This document shows positions 34,434 through 44,213 of a stretch of 64,000 nt of DNA, one piece after another. The notes beneath the pieces are model-generated. The model worked only from the letters and a program-made list of their open reading frames with translations, had not been told where the DNA came from and ran no database searches. Source of the DNA: Novosphingopyxis iocasae (GTDB lineage Bacteria; Pseudomonadota; Alphaproteobacteria; Sphingomonadales; Sphingomonadaceae); the NCBI RefSeq assembly GCF_014334095.1, contig NZ_CP060495.1, forward strand, positions 1 through 64,000. Direction: 5' to 3'. Numbering within the stretch: position 1 is the stretch's first letter; each line of letters opens with the position of its first letter. A program made the translations under genes and the position numbers.

Positions 34434-35090
34434 TCAGCGGTCGGTCTCGCCGCTCTCGTCCTGTTCGTCATGATGGCGCAGCACGAAGGCGAGAATCAGG
34501 AGCACCACGACCGGTCCCCACAGGGCATCCAGGCTCCAGTGCGCGTAGATCAGCGCGCCGCTCGCTCCGCCCGCCAGCATGGCAATCCAGAGCGCTGCAT
34601 AGTGCAGCCAGTCCCAGCGCGGCCCTCCGCCCAGCGCTCGGCCGATATGTTGGCCGATCTTGACGAGCGTGCCCGTCATATAGGTGATGCCGAAGCGCAC
34701 CTCCCCGTCGCGTTCGAACACGAGATTTTCCGCGCCCATGCCGAAGGCGATGATCGCCACGCCTAACATTTTCCAGTCATGATCGAACAGGAGCTGGCTT
34801 ACCGCCAGACAGGCTGCAATTCCGATCAGTAGCGAGCTTGCGATATGCTTACGCGAAATGATCCGCAGCACCGTGCCCGCGATCACGCCGAGCACGAAGG
34901 ATCCGATTAGCATCAGCGCGATGGTCGCCGCGCTCGACTGCTCCGCTAGGCCGATTCCGGCACGCGTCGAGTTTCCGCTCATGAACGAAGGAAAGAATCC
35001 GCCGGTCACCAGATAGCCGGTTGCATCGACATAGCCCGCCAGTGCCGTCAGAACTGCGGCCGCCGGAAGGTTTTTGCGCGCATCGGCCAA
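34434..35090 (-). CDS. DUF1275 (YoaK family) membrane protein
   Basis: This 218-residue membrane protein has about six hydrophobic segments and the DUF1275 hallmarks G-Y-V-D-A-T-G-Y-L and F-M-S-G-N-S-T near the N-terminus. Function is unknown. The start is TTG at 35090, three bases past the purN stop; no in-frame ATG precedes the conserved start. It ends the purM-purN-DUF1275 run. Confidence 0.88.
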   Translation of the reverse strand: MADARKNLPAAAVLTALAGYVDATGYLVTGGFFPSFMSGNSTRAGIGLAEQSSAATIALMLIGSFVLGVIAGTVLRIISRKHIASSLLIGIAACLAVSQLLFDHDWKMLGVAIIAFGMGAENLVFERDGEVRFGITYMTGTLVKIGQHIGRALGGGPRWDWLHYAALWIAMLAGGASGALIYAHWSLDALWGPVVVLLILAFVLRHHDEQDESGETDR

Positions 35091-35093
35091 GGA

Positions 35094-35684
35094 TTAGCCG
35101 CCCCGTTCCATGCGCTCACCGACATAGGCGGCGAGCGTGCGCGGATAGAGCTGATGTTCTGCGATCAGAACGCGCGCGGCCAAGCTGTCCGCATCGTCGT
35201 CCGGCAATATGGCGACTCGCGTCTGCGCGAGCAGTGGCCCGTCATCGACCCCGGCATTTACGAGATGGACCGAGCAGCCGGCAAAGGCGTCGCCTGCTTC
35301 CAGCGCCCGCTCATGGGTGTGGAGGCCTTTGTATTTGGGCAGCAGGGATGGGTGGATGTTCAGCATCCGGCCTTTCCAGGCGGACACGAACGCTTCGCCA
35401 AGGATGCGCATATATCCGGCGAGCGCGATGTAATCGGCGCCCGCCTCGCGCACTGCCGCGTCCATGATCGCATCGTGATCGGCGCGGGCCAAACCCTTGT
35501 GCGGGTGGGCGAAGGTGGCGATGCCCTCCGCCTCGGCAAGCTTCAGGCCGGGCGCTTCGGGATCGTTGGAAGCGACGAGAATGATCTCAAACGGACAGCC
35601 CTTCGCCTTCGCCGCGTACAGCAGCGCTGCCATGTTCGAGCCGCGGCCCGACAGCAGGACGGCGACCTTGGCTCTACCGCTCAC
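35094..35684 (-). CDS. purN: Phosphoribosylglycinamide formyltransferase
   Basis: PurN formylates GAR with 10-formyltetrahydrofolate in purine synthesis. The 196-residue protein has the substrate loop S-G-R-G-S-N near its N-terminus and the active-site strand N-I-H-P-S-L-L-P-K-Y. The catalytic Asn-His pair is within that strand, and V-D-D-G-P lies nearby. The start is GTG; the nearest upstream ATG is out of frame. It follows purM by 34 bases. Confidence 0.95.
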   Translation of the reverse strand: MSGRAKVAVLLSGRGSNMAALLYAAKAKGCPFEIILVASNDPEAPGLKLAEAEGIATFAHPHKGLARADHDAIMDAAVREAGADYIALAGYMRILGEAFVSAWKGRMLNIHPSLLPKYKGLHTHERALEAGDAFAGCSVHLVNAGVDDGPLLAQTRVAILPDDDADSLAARVLIAEHQLYPRTLAAYVGERMERGG

Positions 35685-35718
35685 AGTGCGGAACCATGAT
35701 CATCGAAGTTACGCACCC

Positions 35719-36825
35719 TCACGCATCATGTGCCGCTTCCCATTCGGCGCTCGCGCCCCAGTCGCCGTGGGCGGCACCGATGCGGCAGCCGCGCTTGCCA
35801 GCGCCAATACGGCCGATGGCGTGAACGGTCTCGCCTGCGTCTTCCAGCGCCTGCGTCACGCGGCCCGCGCGGTCCTCGCGCACGATCACCGCCATGCCGA
35901 TGCCGCAGTTGAACGTGCGGGCCATTTCGCCCGGCGCGATCGATCCCTGTTCCTGCAGAAATGCCATCAGGCCCGGCTGGTCCCAGGCGCCCGCGTCGAT
36001 CATCGCGCGGCACCCCTCGGGTAGGACGCGCGGGATATTTTCCAGCAGCCCGCCGCCGGTGATATGGGCAAGGCCGTTGATATGGCCTTCGCGAAGGAGC
36101 GGCAGCAGCGCCTTCACATAAATGCGGGTGGGCGCGATCAGCGCATCGAGCAGGCTGCGGCTGTCATCGAACGGCGCGGGCGCATGCATATCCCAGTTCT
36201 TGTCGGCGGCGAGGCGACGGACCAGCGAGAAGCCGTTGGAATGCACGCCCGAGCTTTCCAGCCCCAGGATGATGTCGCCCGGTGCGATCGCCTCTCCGGT
36301 AAGCTGTTCACCGCGCTCGACCGCGCCGACGGAAAAACCCGCCAGATCGTAGTCGCCCGCCGCATACATGCCCGGCATTTCCGCCGTCTCGCCTCCGATC
36401 AGCGCGCATCCTGCCTGCTTGCAGCCCTCGGCGATCCCCGCGACCACGCGCTCTGCAACGCCGTTGTCCAGCTTCCCGGTGGCGAAATAATCGAGGAAGA
36501 ACAGCGGCTCTGCGCCCTGCACGATCAGATCGTTGACGCACATCGCCACCAGATCCACGCCGATCGCGTCGTGCCGGTCATGATCGATGGCGAGCTTTAC
36601 CTTGGTGCCCACGCCGTCGTTCGCGGCAACCAGCAGCGGATCGCTGAACCCTGCCGCCTTCGGATCGAAAAATCCGCCGAAACCGCCAAGGTCGGCGTCC
36701 GCGCCGGGCCGCGCCGTGGCACGAGCGAGCGGCGCGATGGCGCGCACCAGCGCGTTGCCGGCAGCAATCGATACGCCGGACTGTTCGTAGCTATAAGGGG
36801 CGGACGGGTCGTTTGTGTCGCTCAT
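35719..36825 (-). CDS. purM: Phosphoribosylformylglycinamidine cyclo-ligase
   Basis: PurM closes the imidazole ring of AIR using ATP. The 368-residue protein has the family features Y-E-Q-S-G-V near the N-terminus, D-G-V-G-T-K, and [11 protein letters not shown]. The C-terminal domain carries the [11 protein letters not shown] motif. ATG 36825 precedes the conserved start; a longer frame to 37002 lies in the divergent DUF2066 gene. It is upstream of purN. Confidence 0.95.
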   Translation of the reverse strand: MSDTNDPSAPYSYEQSGVSIAAGNALVRAIAPLARATARPGADADLGGFGGFFDPKAAGFSDPLLVAANDGVGTKVKLAIDHDRHDAIGVDLVAMCVNDLIVQGAEPLFFLDYFATGKLDNGVAERVVAGIAEGCKQAGCALIGGETAEMPGMYAAGDYDLAGFSVGAVERGEQLTGEAIAPGDIILGLESSGVHSNGFSLVRRLAADKNWDMHAPAPFDDSRSLLDALIAPTRIYVKALLPLLREGHINGLAHITGGGLLENIPRVLPEGCRAMIDAGAWDQPGLMAFLQEQGSIAPGEMARTFNCGIGMAVIVREDRAGRVTQALEDAGETVHAIGRIGAGKRGCRIGAAHGDWGASAEWEAAHDA

Positions 36826-36887
36826 CCTTTGAGCGCCTAGCCAGATCGCGCTTGGAATTCCATGCTTCAGTCGCCAAAAGAGCGCCG

Positions 36888-38168
36888 ATGCGTTTGCCCA
36901 GTCCCCCCCGTAAATGGATGATCGCCGCCGCGGCCACCGTGCTCGCCGGTTCCTCCGCGCTCGTCTACGCGCAGATCGAAGGGCCGGAGCGCGGCGTTCC
37001 ACCGATCGCCTCCACCGGAGATTTCGAGGTGAGCGGGATCGAGGTGAACGTCACCGGCAAGGATGCAGAAGACGCCCGCCGCAATGGCTGGGCGGAGGCG
37101 CAGCGCCTGGGCTGGGCCAAATTGTGGGCGCGCACCCATGGCGGGCAGAAGTCCAGCCTGCCCGATTCGCGGCTCAACGACATGGTCTCCGCCATTGTAG
37201 TGGAGGAAGAGGAGATCGGCCCGCGCCGCTATGTTGCGCGTCTGGGCGTAGTGTTCGACCGGGCACGGGCAGGGCAGTTGCTGGGCGTCAGCGGCAAGGT
37301 GACCCGCTCCGCGCCGCTGATGATCATCCCGGTAACAATCAATGCCGGCGCGCCGATGGTGTTCGAACAGCGCACCGACTGGCAGCGTGCCTGGGCGCGT
37401 TACCGCACGTCCGAAAGCGCGATCGATTATATCCGGCCCTATGGCGGCGGCGGCGATTCGCTGGTGCTGACGGCGGGGCAGATCGACCGGCGCAGCCGTA
37501 TCTGGTGGCGCGCCCTGCTCGATCAGTTCGGTGCGGCCGACATCCTGATCCCGATCGTGCGGATCGAGCGGCAGTGGCCGGGCGGCCCGGTGGAGGCGAC
37601 CTTCACCGCGCGCTACGGCCCGGACAACACTTATCTGGAAAGCTTCGGGCTGCGCACGTCCGGCCCCGGCGGCATCGCCAAGATGATGGACGAGGGCGTG
37701 CGCCGCATCAATGCAATCTATGAGCGCGCCCTGGCCGCCGGCATGCTGGCACCGGACAAGTCGCTGATCGTGCAGGAACCGGTGGACGAGAGCGAGCTGA
37801 TCGATCTCGAAGAACCGGCACCGGTTGTGGACAGCGGGCCGAGCCGTCCGGGCGACGACAACTATGTGCCCTCGATCGGGCCGCCGCCGCCAAGCGCTAC
37901 AGCTGCGGCTACTCCGGCTGCGGCACCGTCGATCCAGAGCTTCAACGTGCAGTTCGCAACGCCCGATGCATCTGCCGTGACCGCCGCCGAGGCCGCGGTG
38001 CGCGGGGCAGCGGGCGTGCAGGGCGCGACCACGTCCAGCCTGGCGCTGGGTGGTACATCTGTCATGCGGGTGACCTTTGCCGGAGACCGCGATGCCTTGC
38101 GCGCGGCACTGGCGGCGCGCGGCTTCACCCTCCAGGATGCGGGCGGCGCGCTCAGGATCAGCCGCTAG
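36888..38168 (+). CDS. DUF2066 domain protein, exported
   Basis: This 426-residue protein opens with a basic stretch and a hydrophobic signal or anchor segment (about 10-28). A DUF2066-type region follows, then a Pro/Ala-rich linker near residue 330, and a small C-terminal alpha/beta domain with a heavy-metal-like or ACT-like pattern. Function is unknown. It is divergent from purM and 17 bases before hdaA; I recall purM, DUF2066 and hda genes neighbouring each other in other alphaproteobacteria. ATG 36888 is preferred because it begins the signal sequence. Confidence 0.82.
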   Translation: MRLPSPPRKWMIAAAATVLAGSSALVYAQIEGPERGVPPIASTGDFEVSGIEVNVTGKDAEDARRNGWAEAQRLGWAKLWARTHGGQKSSLPDSRLNDMVSAIVVEEEEIGPRRYVARLGVVFDRARAGQLLGVSGKVTRSAPLMIIPVTINAGAPMVFEQRTDWQRAWARYRTSESAIDYIRPYGGGGDSLVLTAGQIDRRSRIWWRALLDQFGAADILIPIVRIERQWPGGPVEATFTARYGPDNTYLESFGLRTSGPGGIAKMMDEGVRRINAIYERALAAGMLAPDKSLIVQEPVDESELIDLEEPAPVVDSGPSRPGDDNYVPSIGPPPPSATAAATPAAAPSIQSFNVQFATPDASAVTAAEAAVRGAAGVQGATTSSLALGGTSVMRVTFAGDRDALRAALAARGFTLQDAGGALRISR

Positions 38169-38185
38169 GCGAGGCTGGCCCGGCG

Positions 38186-38788
38186 ATGCGGCAGATCGCG
38201 CTTCCCCTGGATTGGTCCGCCGGTAGCGGCACGGAACTGATCGTTACGCCCGCCAATGAAGGGGCGGCGGGACTGATCGAAAATCACAGCTACTGGCCGC
38301 AGGGCGGCGTGATCCTCACCGGACCGCCGCGATCGGGCAAAAGCCTGATGGCTGCGCATTTCGAAGTCAGCCACTCCGGCACTGCGATCGACGATGCCGA
38401 TCAGTGGGAGAACGAGGCGCTGTTTCACGCCTGGAACGCTGCGAAGGGGGCGGGCAAGCCGCTGCTCCTTACCGCACGCACGCCGCCGGGTGAATGGGGC
38501 ACTGCATTGCCGGACTTGCGATCGCGCCTTGCCGCGATGCAGCTTACCCAGCTGGCTGAGCCGGACGATGCGATGCTGGAGGGGCTCCTGCGGCTTCATC
38601 TGGCGCGCGCGGGAACCGGGGCGACCGACGAGACGCTCTCTTATATCGTGAAGCGCATCGACCGCAGCTACGCCGCGACCGAGCGATTCGTTCGCGAAGC
38701 CAATGCCCGCGCGCTGGAACAAGGCGGCCCCGTGGGCATGAAGCTGGCGCGCAATCTGTTCGAACATCAGGACGAATTGGATATTTGA
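38186..38788 (+). CDS. hdaA: HdaA-like regulator of DnaA
   Basis: Hda/HdaA binds the loaded beta clamp and stimulates ATP hydrolysis on DnaA after initiation. The 200-residue protein is a short AAA+ domain with Walker A G-P-P-R-S-G-K-S and a Walker B-like D-D-A-D. Its N-terminus M-R-Q-I-A-L-P-L-D-W contains the clamp-binding pattern Q-x-x-L-P-L. It lies between DUF2066 and ppk1, with a one-base gap to the latter. dnaA itself is at the left end of the window. Confidence 0.88.
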   Translation: MRQIALPLDWSAGSGTELIVTPANEGAAGLIENHSYWPQGGVILTGPPRSGKSLMAAHFEVSHSGTAIDDADQWENEALFHAWNAAKGAGKPLLLTARTPPGEWGTALPDLRSRLAAMQLTQLAEPDDAMLEGLLRLHLARAGTGATDETLSYIVKRIDRSYAATERFVREANARALEQGGPVGMKLARNLFEHQDELDI

Positions 38789-38789
38789 G

Positions 38790-40955
38790 ATGGCTGAAAG
38801 CGACGCAAAGTTCCGGAAGACGCCGCCCAGCCCCAATCCGCCGGAAGGCGCGCGGCGCTACATCAACCGCGAGCTCAGCTGGCTCAAATTCAACGAACGC
38901 GTGCTGGAGGAGGCCCGCAACCCCAGCCATCCGCTGATTGAGCGACTGCGTTTCCTCTCCATCTCCGGCAGCAATCTGGATGAGTTTTTCATGGTCCGCG
39001 TCGCAGGCCTGGTCGGGCAGGTGGCGCAGGGGGTGGAGCTGTGCTCGCCCGACGGCCTGACCCCCGCCCAGCAGCTTGAGGCGATCTACGAACAGAGCGA
39101 CCGGCTGATGCAAGCGCAGCAGCAGGCGTGGGAATTTCTCCGCGGCGCGCTGGAGGAAGAGGGCGTCGCAGTGGTCATGCCGTCCTCGCTGGATGAAGAG
39201 GGCGCGGCCTGGCTGCGCGATCATTTCAACGATCAGATTTTCCCCATCCTGACACCGCAGGCGCTGGACCCGGCGCATCCTTTCCCCTTCATTCCCAACC
39301 TGGGCCTCAGCATCGTGCTCGACATGAAGCGGCAGAAGGATGGCCGCTCGATCCGCGAACTGCTGATGATCCCCGCCGCATTGCCGCGCTTCCTGCGCGT
39401 GCCAGGGGGCGCGGCGCGATACGTCACCATAGAAGATACGGTGCTGTTCTTCGTGGAGCGGCTGTTTCCGGGATATGATCTGATCGGATCGGGCACATTC
39501 CGCATCGTGCGCGACAGCGATATCGAAGTGGAGGAAGAGGCCGAAGATCTGGTCCGCTACTTCAAGAGCGCGATCAAGCGGCGGCGCAAGGGGCAGGTAA
39601 TCCGGCTGGAGCTGAACGACAGCCTGCCCGATGCCGTGTCCGCCACGATCCGTGAAGATCTCCTCGTCGTCGGCTCCTCCCGCGCGCTCGTCCACGGCTT
39701 TATCGGCATCAGCGATCTGGCGATCCTGTGCAATGAAGACCGGCCGGACCTGAAATTCCCCGCCTTTACCCCGCGCTTCCCGGAGCGCATCCGCGAATAT
39801 GACGGGGATTGCTTCGCCGCGATCCAGGCGAAGGACATCATCGTCCACCACCCTTATGAAAGCTTCGACGTGGTGGTTGCCATGATCGAGCAGGCCGCGT
39901 CCGATCCGGATGTCGTCGCAATCAAGCTGGCGCTTTACCGCGCGGGGCGCCAGTCGCGCATCATCCGTGCCCTGATTGACGCGGCGGAGGCAGGCAAGTC
40001 CGTGACGGCGGTAGTGGAGTTGAAGGCGCGTTTTGACGAGGAACAGAACCTTGCCTGGGCGGCGCAGCTCGAACGCGCGGGCGTGCAGGTGGTCTATGGC
40101 TTCATCGAGTGGAAGACGCACGCCAAGGTCACCATGATCGTGCGCAAGGAGGAGGGCGGCTACCGCACCTACTGCCATTTCGGCACCGGCAATTATCACC
40201 CGGTCACCGCCAAAATTTACACCGATCTCAGCTATTTCACCGCCGATCCGGCTGCCGGGCATGATGCCGCGCAGCTGTTCAACTATATCACCGGCTATGT
40301 CGAACCGGGCGAGCTCAGCCGCATCTCGATTTCACCGGTCTATCTTCGGCAGGATCTGGAGGCGTTGATCGCGGCTGAAATGGCGAACGCCGCAGACGGC
40401 AAGCCCGCCGCCATCTGGGCCAAGATGAACTCGCTGGTCGATGCGCAGATGATCGACCGACTATATGAGGCGAGCCAGGCGGGCGTACAGATCGATCTGG
40501 TCGTGCGCGGCATCTGCTGTCTGCGGCCCGGTATCGCTGGCCTGTCGGAAAACATCCGCGTGAAATCCGTGATCGGGCGCTTTCTGGAGCACAGCCGCAT
40601 TTGGGCTTTCGCCAATGGCCGCGCGCTGCCCAATGACGGCGCAAAGCTGTTCATCAGCTCGGCGGACTGGATGCCGCGCAATCTGGAACGGCGCGTGGAA
40701 TATATGATGCCGATCTCAAACCCCACCGTGCATGACCAGGTGCTCGATCAGGTGATGGTCGCCAATCTGATCGATAATGAACAGAGCTGGGAAATGGATG
40801 GTGAGGGGCAGTATGAACGCGTCCAGCCGGAGGGTAAGCGCTTCAACCTGCACCAGTATTTCATGACAAACCCCTCCTTGTCCGGGCGCGGCAAAGCGCT
40901 CAAGAAATCGAAATCGGTGCCCAAGCTGCGGCTCGACCGGCGCAAGCCCAAGTGA
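38790..40955 (+). CDS. ppk1: Polyphosphate kinase 1
   Basis: PPK1 makes polyphosphate from ATP through a phosphohistidine. The 721-residue protein has the PPK N-terminal domain (Y-I-N-R-E-L-S-W-L-K-F-N), and the phosphorylated histidine is H444 in K-T-H-A-K. A second active-site histidine lies in T-G-N-Y-H-P. The C-terminal domain includes the G-I-C-C-L-R-P segment. The GTG start of ppx overlaps its stop, so synthesis and degradation enzymes are translationally coupled. Confidence 0.96.
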   Translation: MAESDAKFRKTPPSPNPPEGARRYINRELSWLKFNERVLEEARNPSHPLIERLRFLSISGSNLDEFFMVRVAGLVGQVAQGVELCSPDGLTPAQQLEAIYEQSDRLMQAQQQAWEFLRGALEEEGVAVVMPSSLDEEGAAWLRDHFNDQIFPILTPQALDPAHPFPFIPNLGLSIVLDMKRQKDGRSIRELLMIPAALPRFLRVPGGAARYVTIEDTVLFFVERLFPGYDLIGSGTFRIVRDSDIEVEEEAEDLVRYFKSAIKRRRKGQVIRLELNDSLPDAVSATIREDLLVVGSSRALVHGFIGISDLAILCNEDRPDLKFPAFTPRFPERIREYDGDCFAAIQAKDIIVHHPYESFDVVVAMIEQAASDPDVVAIKLALYRAGRQSRIIRALIDAAEAGKSVTAVVELKARFDEEQNLAWAAQLERAGVQVVYGFIEWKTHAKVTMIVRKEEGGYRTYCHFGTGNYHPVTAKIYTDLSYFTADPAAGHDAAQLFNYITGYVEPGELSRISISPVYLRQDLEALIAAEMANAADGKPAAIWAKMNSLVDAQMIDRLYEASQAGVQIDLVVRGICCLRPGIAGLSENIRVKSVIGRFLEHSRIWAFANGRALPNDGAKLFISSADWMPRNLERRVEYMMPISNPTVHDQVLDQVMVANLIDNEQSWEMDGEGQYERVQPEGKRFNLHQYFMTNPSLSGRGKALKKSKSVPKLRLDRRKPK

Positions 40956-42445
40956 TCCTTCGCCGCAGCAAGGCCGCCGCCCCCGAAGCCGCGGCAACGC
41001 CCAGCATGCGATCGGCGGTGGTGGACATCGGCTCCAACTCGGTACGGCTGGTGGTGCATTCCGGCCATCCGCGCGCGCCCTCCATGATCTTCAACGAGAA
41101 GGTAATGGCGGGCCTTGGCGGCGACTTGGCGGCAACGGGCCGGATCGGCGAGGAATCGAGCGCGCGTGCGCTGCGTGCCCTCTCGCGCTTCCGCTTGCTG
41201 TGCGACCGGTTCGAGGTGGAGCGGGTGGACGTGATTGCCACCGCCGCGGTGCGCGATGCCGAAAATGGCGATCAGTTTCTGGAAGGTGCCCGCGCGCACG
41301 GGTTCGAACCGCGGGTGTTGAGCGGCGAGGAAGAGGCCTATTTCGCCGGCATGGGCGTGCTCGCCGCCTTTCCGGATGCCAAAGGTTGGGTCGGCGATCT
41401 GGGCGGCGGCAGTCTGGAGATTGCCCGGATCGGCAAGGGGCAGGTGAAGCAGGGCGTATCGCTGCCCTTCGGCGTGCTTCGCGCCAAGCCGATCCTGGAC
41501 AAGGGCACGGGCGCACTTGCCAAGCGCTTCGGCAAGGCCCTTGCCGAGAGCGATCTTGCCATCAAGGACAAGCCGATGCCGCTATATCTGGTCGGCGGAA
41601 GCTGGCGATCGCTGGCGCGTATCGACATGGAGGCAGGCGACTGGCCGCTGCGCGTGGTCCATCATTATGAGATCGCGCCGGCGCGCGCCGTGAAGCTCGC
41701 CGACAGGGTTGCTGCCATGGACGCGGCGGAGATCGGCAAGGTGCCCGGCGTCGGATCGAGCCGCGTGCCTTATATGCGCGAGGCGAGCAGACTATTGGCG
41801 CTGCTGGTGGAGCAGCTGAAGCCCAGCAATATTCTGATTTCCGCCTTCGGCGTGCGCGAGGGCACGCATTTCGACGCGTTGGACGCGCAGATGCGGAGCG
41901 CCGATCCGCTGCTCGCCGGAACCGCGGACATGGGCCGGGCAGAGGGGCGCTTTCCGCTGCACGGCATCGCGGTTGATGAATGGATCGCGCCCTTGTTCGA
42001 GAGCGACAGCGCCGAATGGCAGCGTCTGCGCCGCGCGGCCTGCAACCTTGGCGATGTCGCGTGGCGCGCGAACCCGGATTTCCGGGCCGAGCGCGGGCTG
42101 GAGGCGGGGCTTCACGGGAACTGGGTCGGCATCGACGGCGCGGGGCGTGAGATGCTGGGGCAGGCGCTCTACACCAGCTTCGGCGGCGGCACCTCGGCCT
42201 TTCCCGGCGGCGGCGCTCTGGCGGGGGCGAAAGCAATCGAGCGCGCCATCGCCTGGGGCCTCGCCATGCGACTTGCGCAGCGGATCAGCGCCGGCATGGC
42301 CGCGCCGCTGAAGGAAAGCGGCATCCGGGTGGAGGGTGAGCGGCTGATCCTGAGCGCCGATGCCGAAGCGCTGCTCTCCGAAACGGTGGAAAAGCGCCTT
42401 GGCCAGCTGGCGAGCTATATGGGACTGCGAGCGGAGGTCGCCTGA
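40952..42445 (+). CDS. ppx: Exopolyphosphatase (Ppx/GppA)
   Basis: Ppx removes terminal phosphates from polyphosphate; GppA-type members also hydrolyse pppGpp. The 497-residue protein belongs to the actin-like ASKHA fold with phosphate loops D-I-G-S-N-S-V-R and G-D-L-G-G-G-S-L-E. A C-terminal helical (HD-like) region extends beyond residue 310. The GTG start overlaps the ppk1 stop by four bases. It converges on the I78 lipoprotein gene with a 10-base gap. Confidence 0.92.
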   Translation: MILRRSKAAAPEAAATPSMRSAVVDIGSNSVRLVVHSGHPRAPSMIFNEKVMAGLGGDLAATGRIGEESSARALRALSRFRLLCDRFEVERVDVIATAAVRDAENGDQFLEGARAHGFEPRVLSGEEEAYFAGMGVLAAFPDAKGWVGDLGGGSLEIARIGKGQVKQGVSLPFGVLRAKPILDKGTGALAKRFGKALAESDLAIKDKPMPLYLVGGSWRSLARIDMEAGDWPLRVVHHYEIAPARAVKLADRVAAMDAAEIGKVPGVGSSRVPYMREASRLLALLVEQLKPSNILISAFGVREGTHFDALDAQMRSADPLLAGTADMGRAEGRFPLHGIAVDEWIAPLFESDSAEWQRLRRAACNLGDVAWRANPDFRAERGLEAGLHGNWVGIDGAGREMLGQALYTSFGGGTSAFPGGGALAGAKAIERAIAWGLAMRLAQRISAGMAAPLKESGIRVEGERLILSADAEALLSETVEKRLGQLASYMGLRAEVA

Positions 42446-42455
42446 GTATCGGCGA

Positions 42456-42776
42456 TCAGCCGCAGTCGATTTTCGTCACCCGGTAATCCTCGTTATATCG
42501 GATGTTCAGCCGGTCCTCGCGAAAATCCATCGTCACCATCATGCCAGGGCCGATCCACCGCAGGCTTCTCGCGCCGCTGAGGTCGATTGCGCGTTGCCCT
42601 AGCTCTTCGCTGGGGCGCTGGCCGATCAGCTTGGCCGCAGCCTCCGCCTTGCAGGCGAAGCCGCCAGCCTCGTCCATCGGCACTTCGGCCGTCATGTCGC
42701 CCGGCAGGCGGGCGCCGTCCTGGGTCATCGCACATGCTCCAAGAAAGAAGGGTGCAAGAAGGACCGCGCGGATCAT
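42456..42776 (-). CDS. Peptidase-inhibitor I78-like lipoprotein
   Basis: The 106-residue product has a short signal with lipobox F-L-G-A-C15. The mature domain resembles the I78 family: a cysteine followed by A-x-x-L-I-G-Q, then R-S-L-R-W-I-G-P-G and V-T-M-D-F-R-E-D-R-L-N-I, with a final Cys-Gly. Characterised I78 members inhibit serine proteases; this one's target is unknown. Its ATG overlaps the rnd stop by four bases, so it is coupled to RNase D. Confidence 0.85.
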   Translation of the reverse strand: MIRAVLLAPFFLGACAMTQDGARLPGDMTAEVPMDEAGGFACKAEAAAKLIGQRPSEELGQRAIDLSGARSLRWIGPGMMVTMDFREDRLNIRYNEDYRVTKIDCG

Positions 42777-43945
42777 TCCGTGTCCTCCGTGCGCGTCATC
42801 TTCAGCTTGCCGTTCTTCACCGCGAAGGCAAGGCGCCCCTCGACGAGGTCCAGTGCATCGCGGCCGAACTGTTCGTAGCGCCAGCCTTCCAGCATCGGCA
42901 TGTCATCGCGCTCGCCCGCGGCCAGCCGTTCCAGATCGCCCGCCTTGGCGATCAGGCGTGAGGCCACATCGATGTCGCGCGAGCGGATCTTGAGCAGCAA
43001 TTTCAGAAGGTCCGCCACCAGGGCGCCGTCCCTGCCTGGCCCCTGCCGGTTCTTGCGATCGGGCATGTCGTCGGAATCGAGCGGCTCGGCCGATTGCAGC
43101 ACCTTCATCATGCGGCGGCCGATGTCATTATTTGCCCAAGCGCCGGACAGCCCGCGTTTCTTCGCTAGATCCTTCTGTTCGCGCGGAGGATGGCCGGCGA
43201 TATCGGCCAGCGTCTCGTCCTTCATTATGCGCCCGCGCGGCAAATCCTTGTCCTGCGCCTCGCGCTCACGCCACGCGGCCAGCGCCTTCAGGCGGCCCAG
43301 CACATCGGCCTTGCGCGACTGGATCTTCACGCGCTTCCACGCTTCCTCGGGATCATTGGCGTAGTTGGCCGGATCGGTCAGCCGCTCCATCTCGCCGTTC
43401 AGCCAGACGCCGCGGTTTGTCTCCTTCAGCTTCTCCAGCATCATCGGGAAGATTTCCGACAGATGCGTCACATCGCCGATCGCATAATCGATCTGCCGCT
43501 TGTCGAGCGGGCGGCGGCTCCAGTCGGTAAAGCGCGCGCCCTTGTCGAGCGTGTGGCCGAGCCATAGCGAGACGAGGTTGGAATAGCCGATCTGCTCGCC
43601 CTGACCCAGCGCCATCGCAGCGATCTGCGTGTCGAACATGGGATGCGGGGTGCCGCCGGCGTGGTTGTAAACGATCTCGACGTCCTGTCCGCCGGCATGG
43701 AAGACCTTCAACACGTCCTCATTGTGGACGAGGAGGTCCCACAGCGGCTTCAGGTCGATGCCGTCGGCCAGTGGATCGATCGCGGCGGCTTCCTTGTCAT
43801 CCGCGATCTGCACCAGACAGAGCAGCGGATAATAGGTGTTCTCGCGCATGAACTCGGTGTCGACGGCGACGAAATCGGCCTTGGAAAGACGCTCGCAAAG
43901 TTCGGCAAGCGGGGCGGACTGGGTGATCAGGGGATGTATTTTCAT
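42773..43945 (-). CDS. rnd: Ribonuclease D
   Basis: RNase D is a 3'-5' exoribonuclease that trims tRNA and other stable-RNA ends. The 390-residue protein has the DEDD exonuclease motif V-D29-T-E31, later Asp motifs in D-Y-A-I-G-D-V, and an HRDC-type C-terminal region. ATG 43945 gives the conserved start; a frame to 44005 exists but is not supported. The gene's leader side holds a REP-like element and the divergent aspS promoter. Confidence 0.94.
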   Translation of the reverse strand: MKIHPLITQSAPLAELCERLSKADFVAVDTEFMRENTYYPLLCLVQIADDKEAAAIDPLADGIDLKPLWDLLVHNEDVLKVFHAGGQDVEIVYNHAGGTPHPMFDTQIAAMALGQGEQIGYSNLVSLWLGHTLDKGARFTDWSRRPLDKRQIDYAIGDVTHLSEIFPMMLEKLKETNRGVWLNGEMERLTDPANYANDPEEAWKRVKIQSRKADVLGRLKALAAWREREAQDKDLPRGRIMKDETLADIAGHPPREQKDLAKKRGLSGAWANNDIGRRMMKVLQSAEPLDSDDMPDRKNRQGPGRDGALVADLLKLLLKIRSRDIDVASRLIAKAGDLERLAAGERDDMPMLEGWRYEQFGRDALDLVEGRLAFAVKNGKLKMTRTEDTE

Positions 43946-44011
43946 GAGTGTCGCAAGGCTTACACAGCTTGGGGTGGAGTGCCTAGTGGCATGCATGCAG
44001 TTCACCCCACT

Positions 44012-44096
44012 CCCGTAGCCCTGCGCCTGTCGAAGGGCGCTTATCGGATGCAGCGCTAGGAGGAGAAACGTCCTTCGACAGGCTCAGGACTTCCGG
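44012..44096. repeat. REP-like inverted repeat, copy 3
   Basis: Arms at about 44012-44042 and 44066-44096 are imperfect inverted copies containing CTGCGCCTGTCGAAGG and CCTTCGACAGGCTCAG. It lies between the divergent rnd and aspS genes, unlike copy 1, which sits between convergent genes. Confidence 0.8.
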
Positions 44097-44123
44097 ATTT
44101 GGGGCGCGCGCGGGGCGGGACGC

Positions 44124-44152
44124 TTGACATTATGCCCTCGGCCCTGTGTTAG
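44124..44152 (+). promoter_or_regulatory. Sigma-70 promoter of aspS
   Basis: A consensus -35 box TTGACA (44124-44129) is followed by a 17-base spacer and TGTTAG (44147-44152). The predicted leader is about 55 bases before the aspS ATG. Confidence 0.65.
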
Positions 44153-44213
44153 CGCCCGCATATTGCGCAACACATCTGCGCCGATTTCAAACTATCCTGA
44201 ACGGTATCACGCC

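Noticed and set aside
38544-40262. 572-residue open frame antisense to ppk1
   Set aside because: It is the shadow of ppk1, whose catalytic histidine region is intact on the plus strand.
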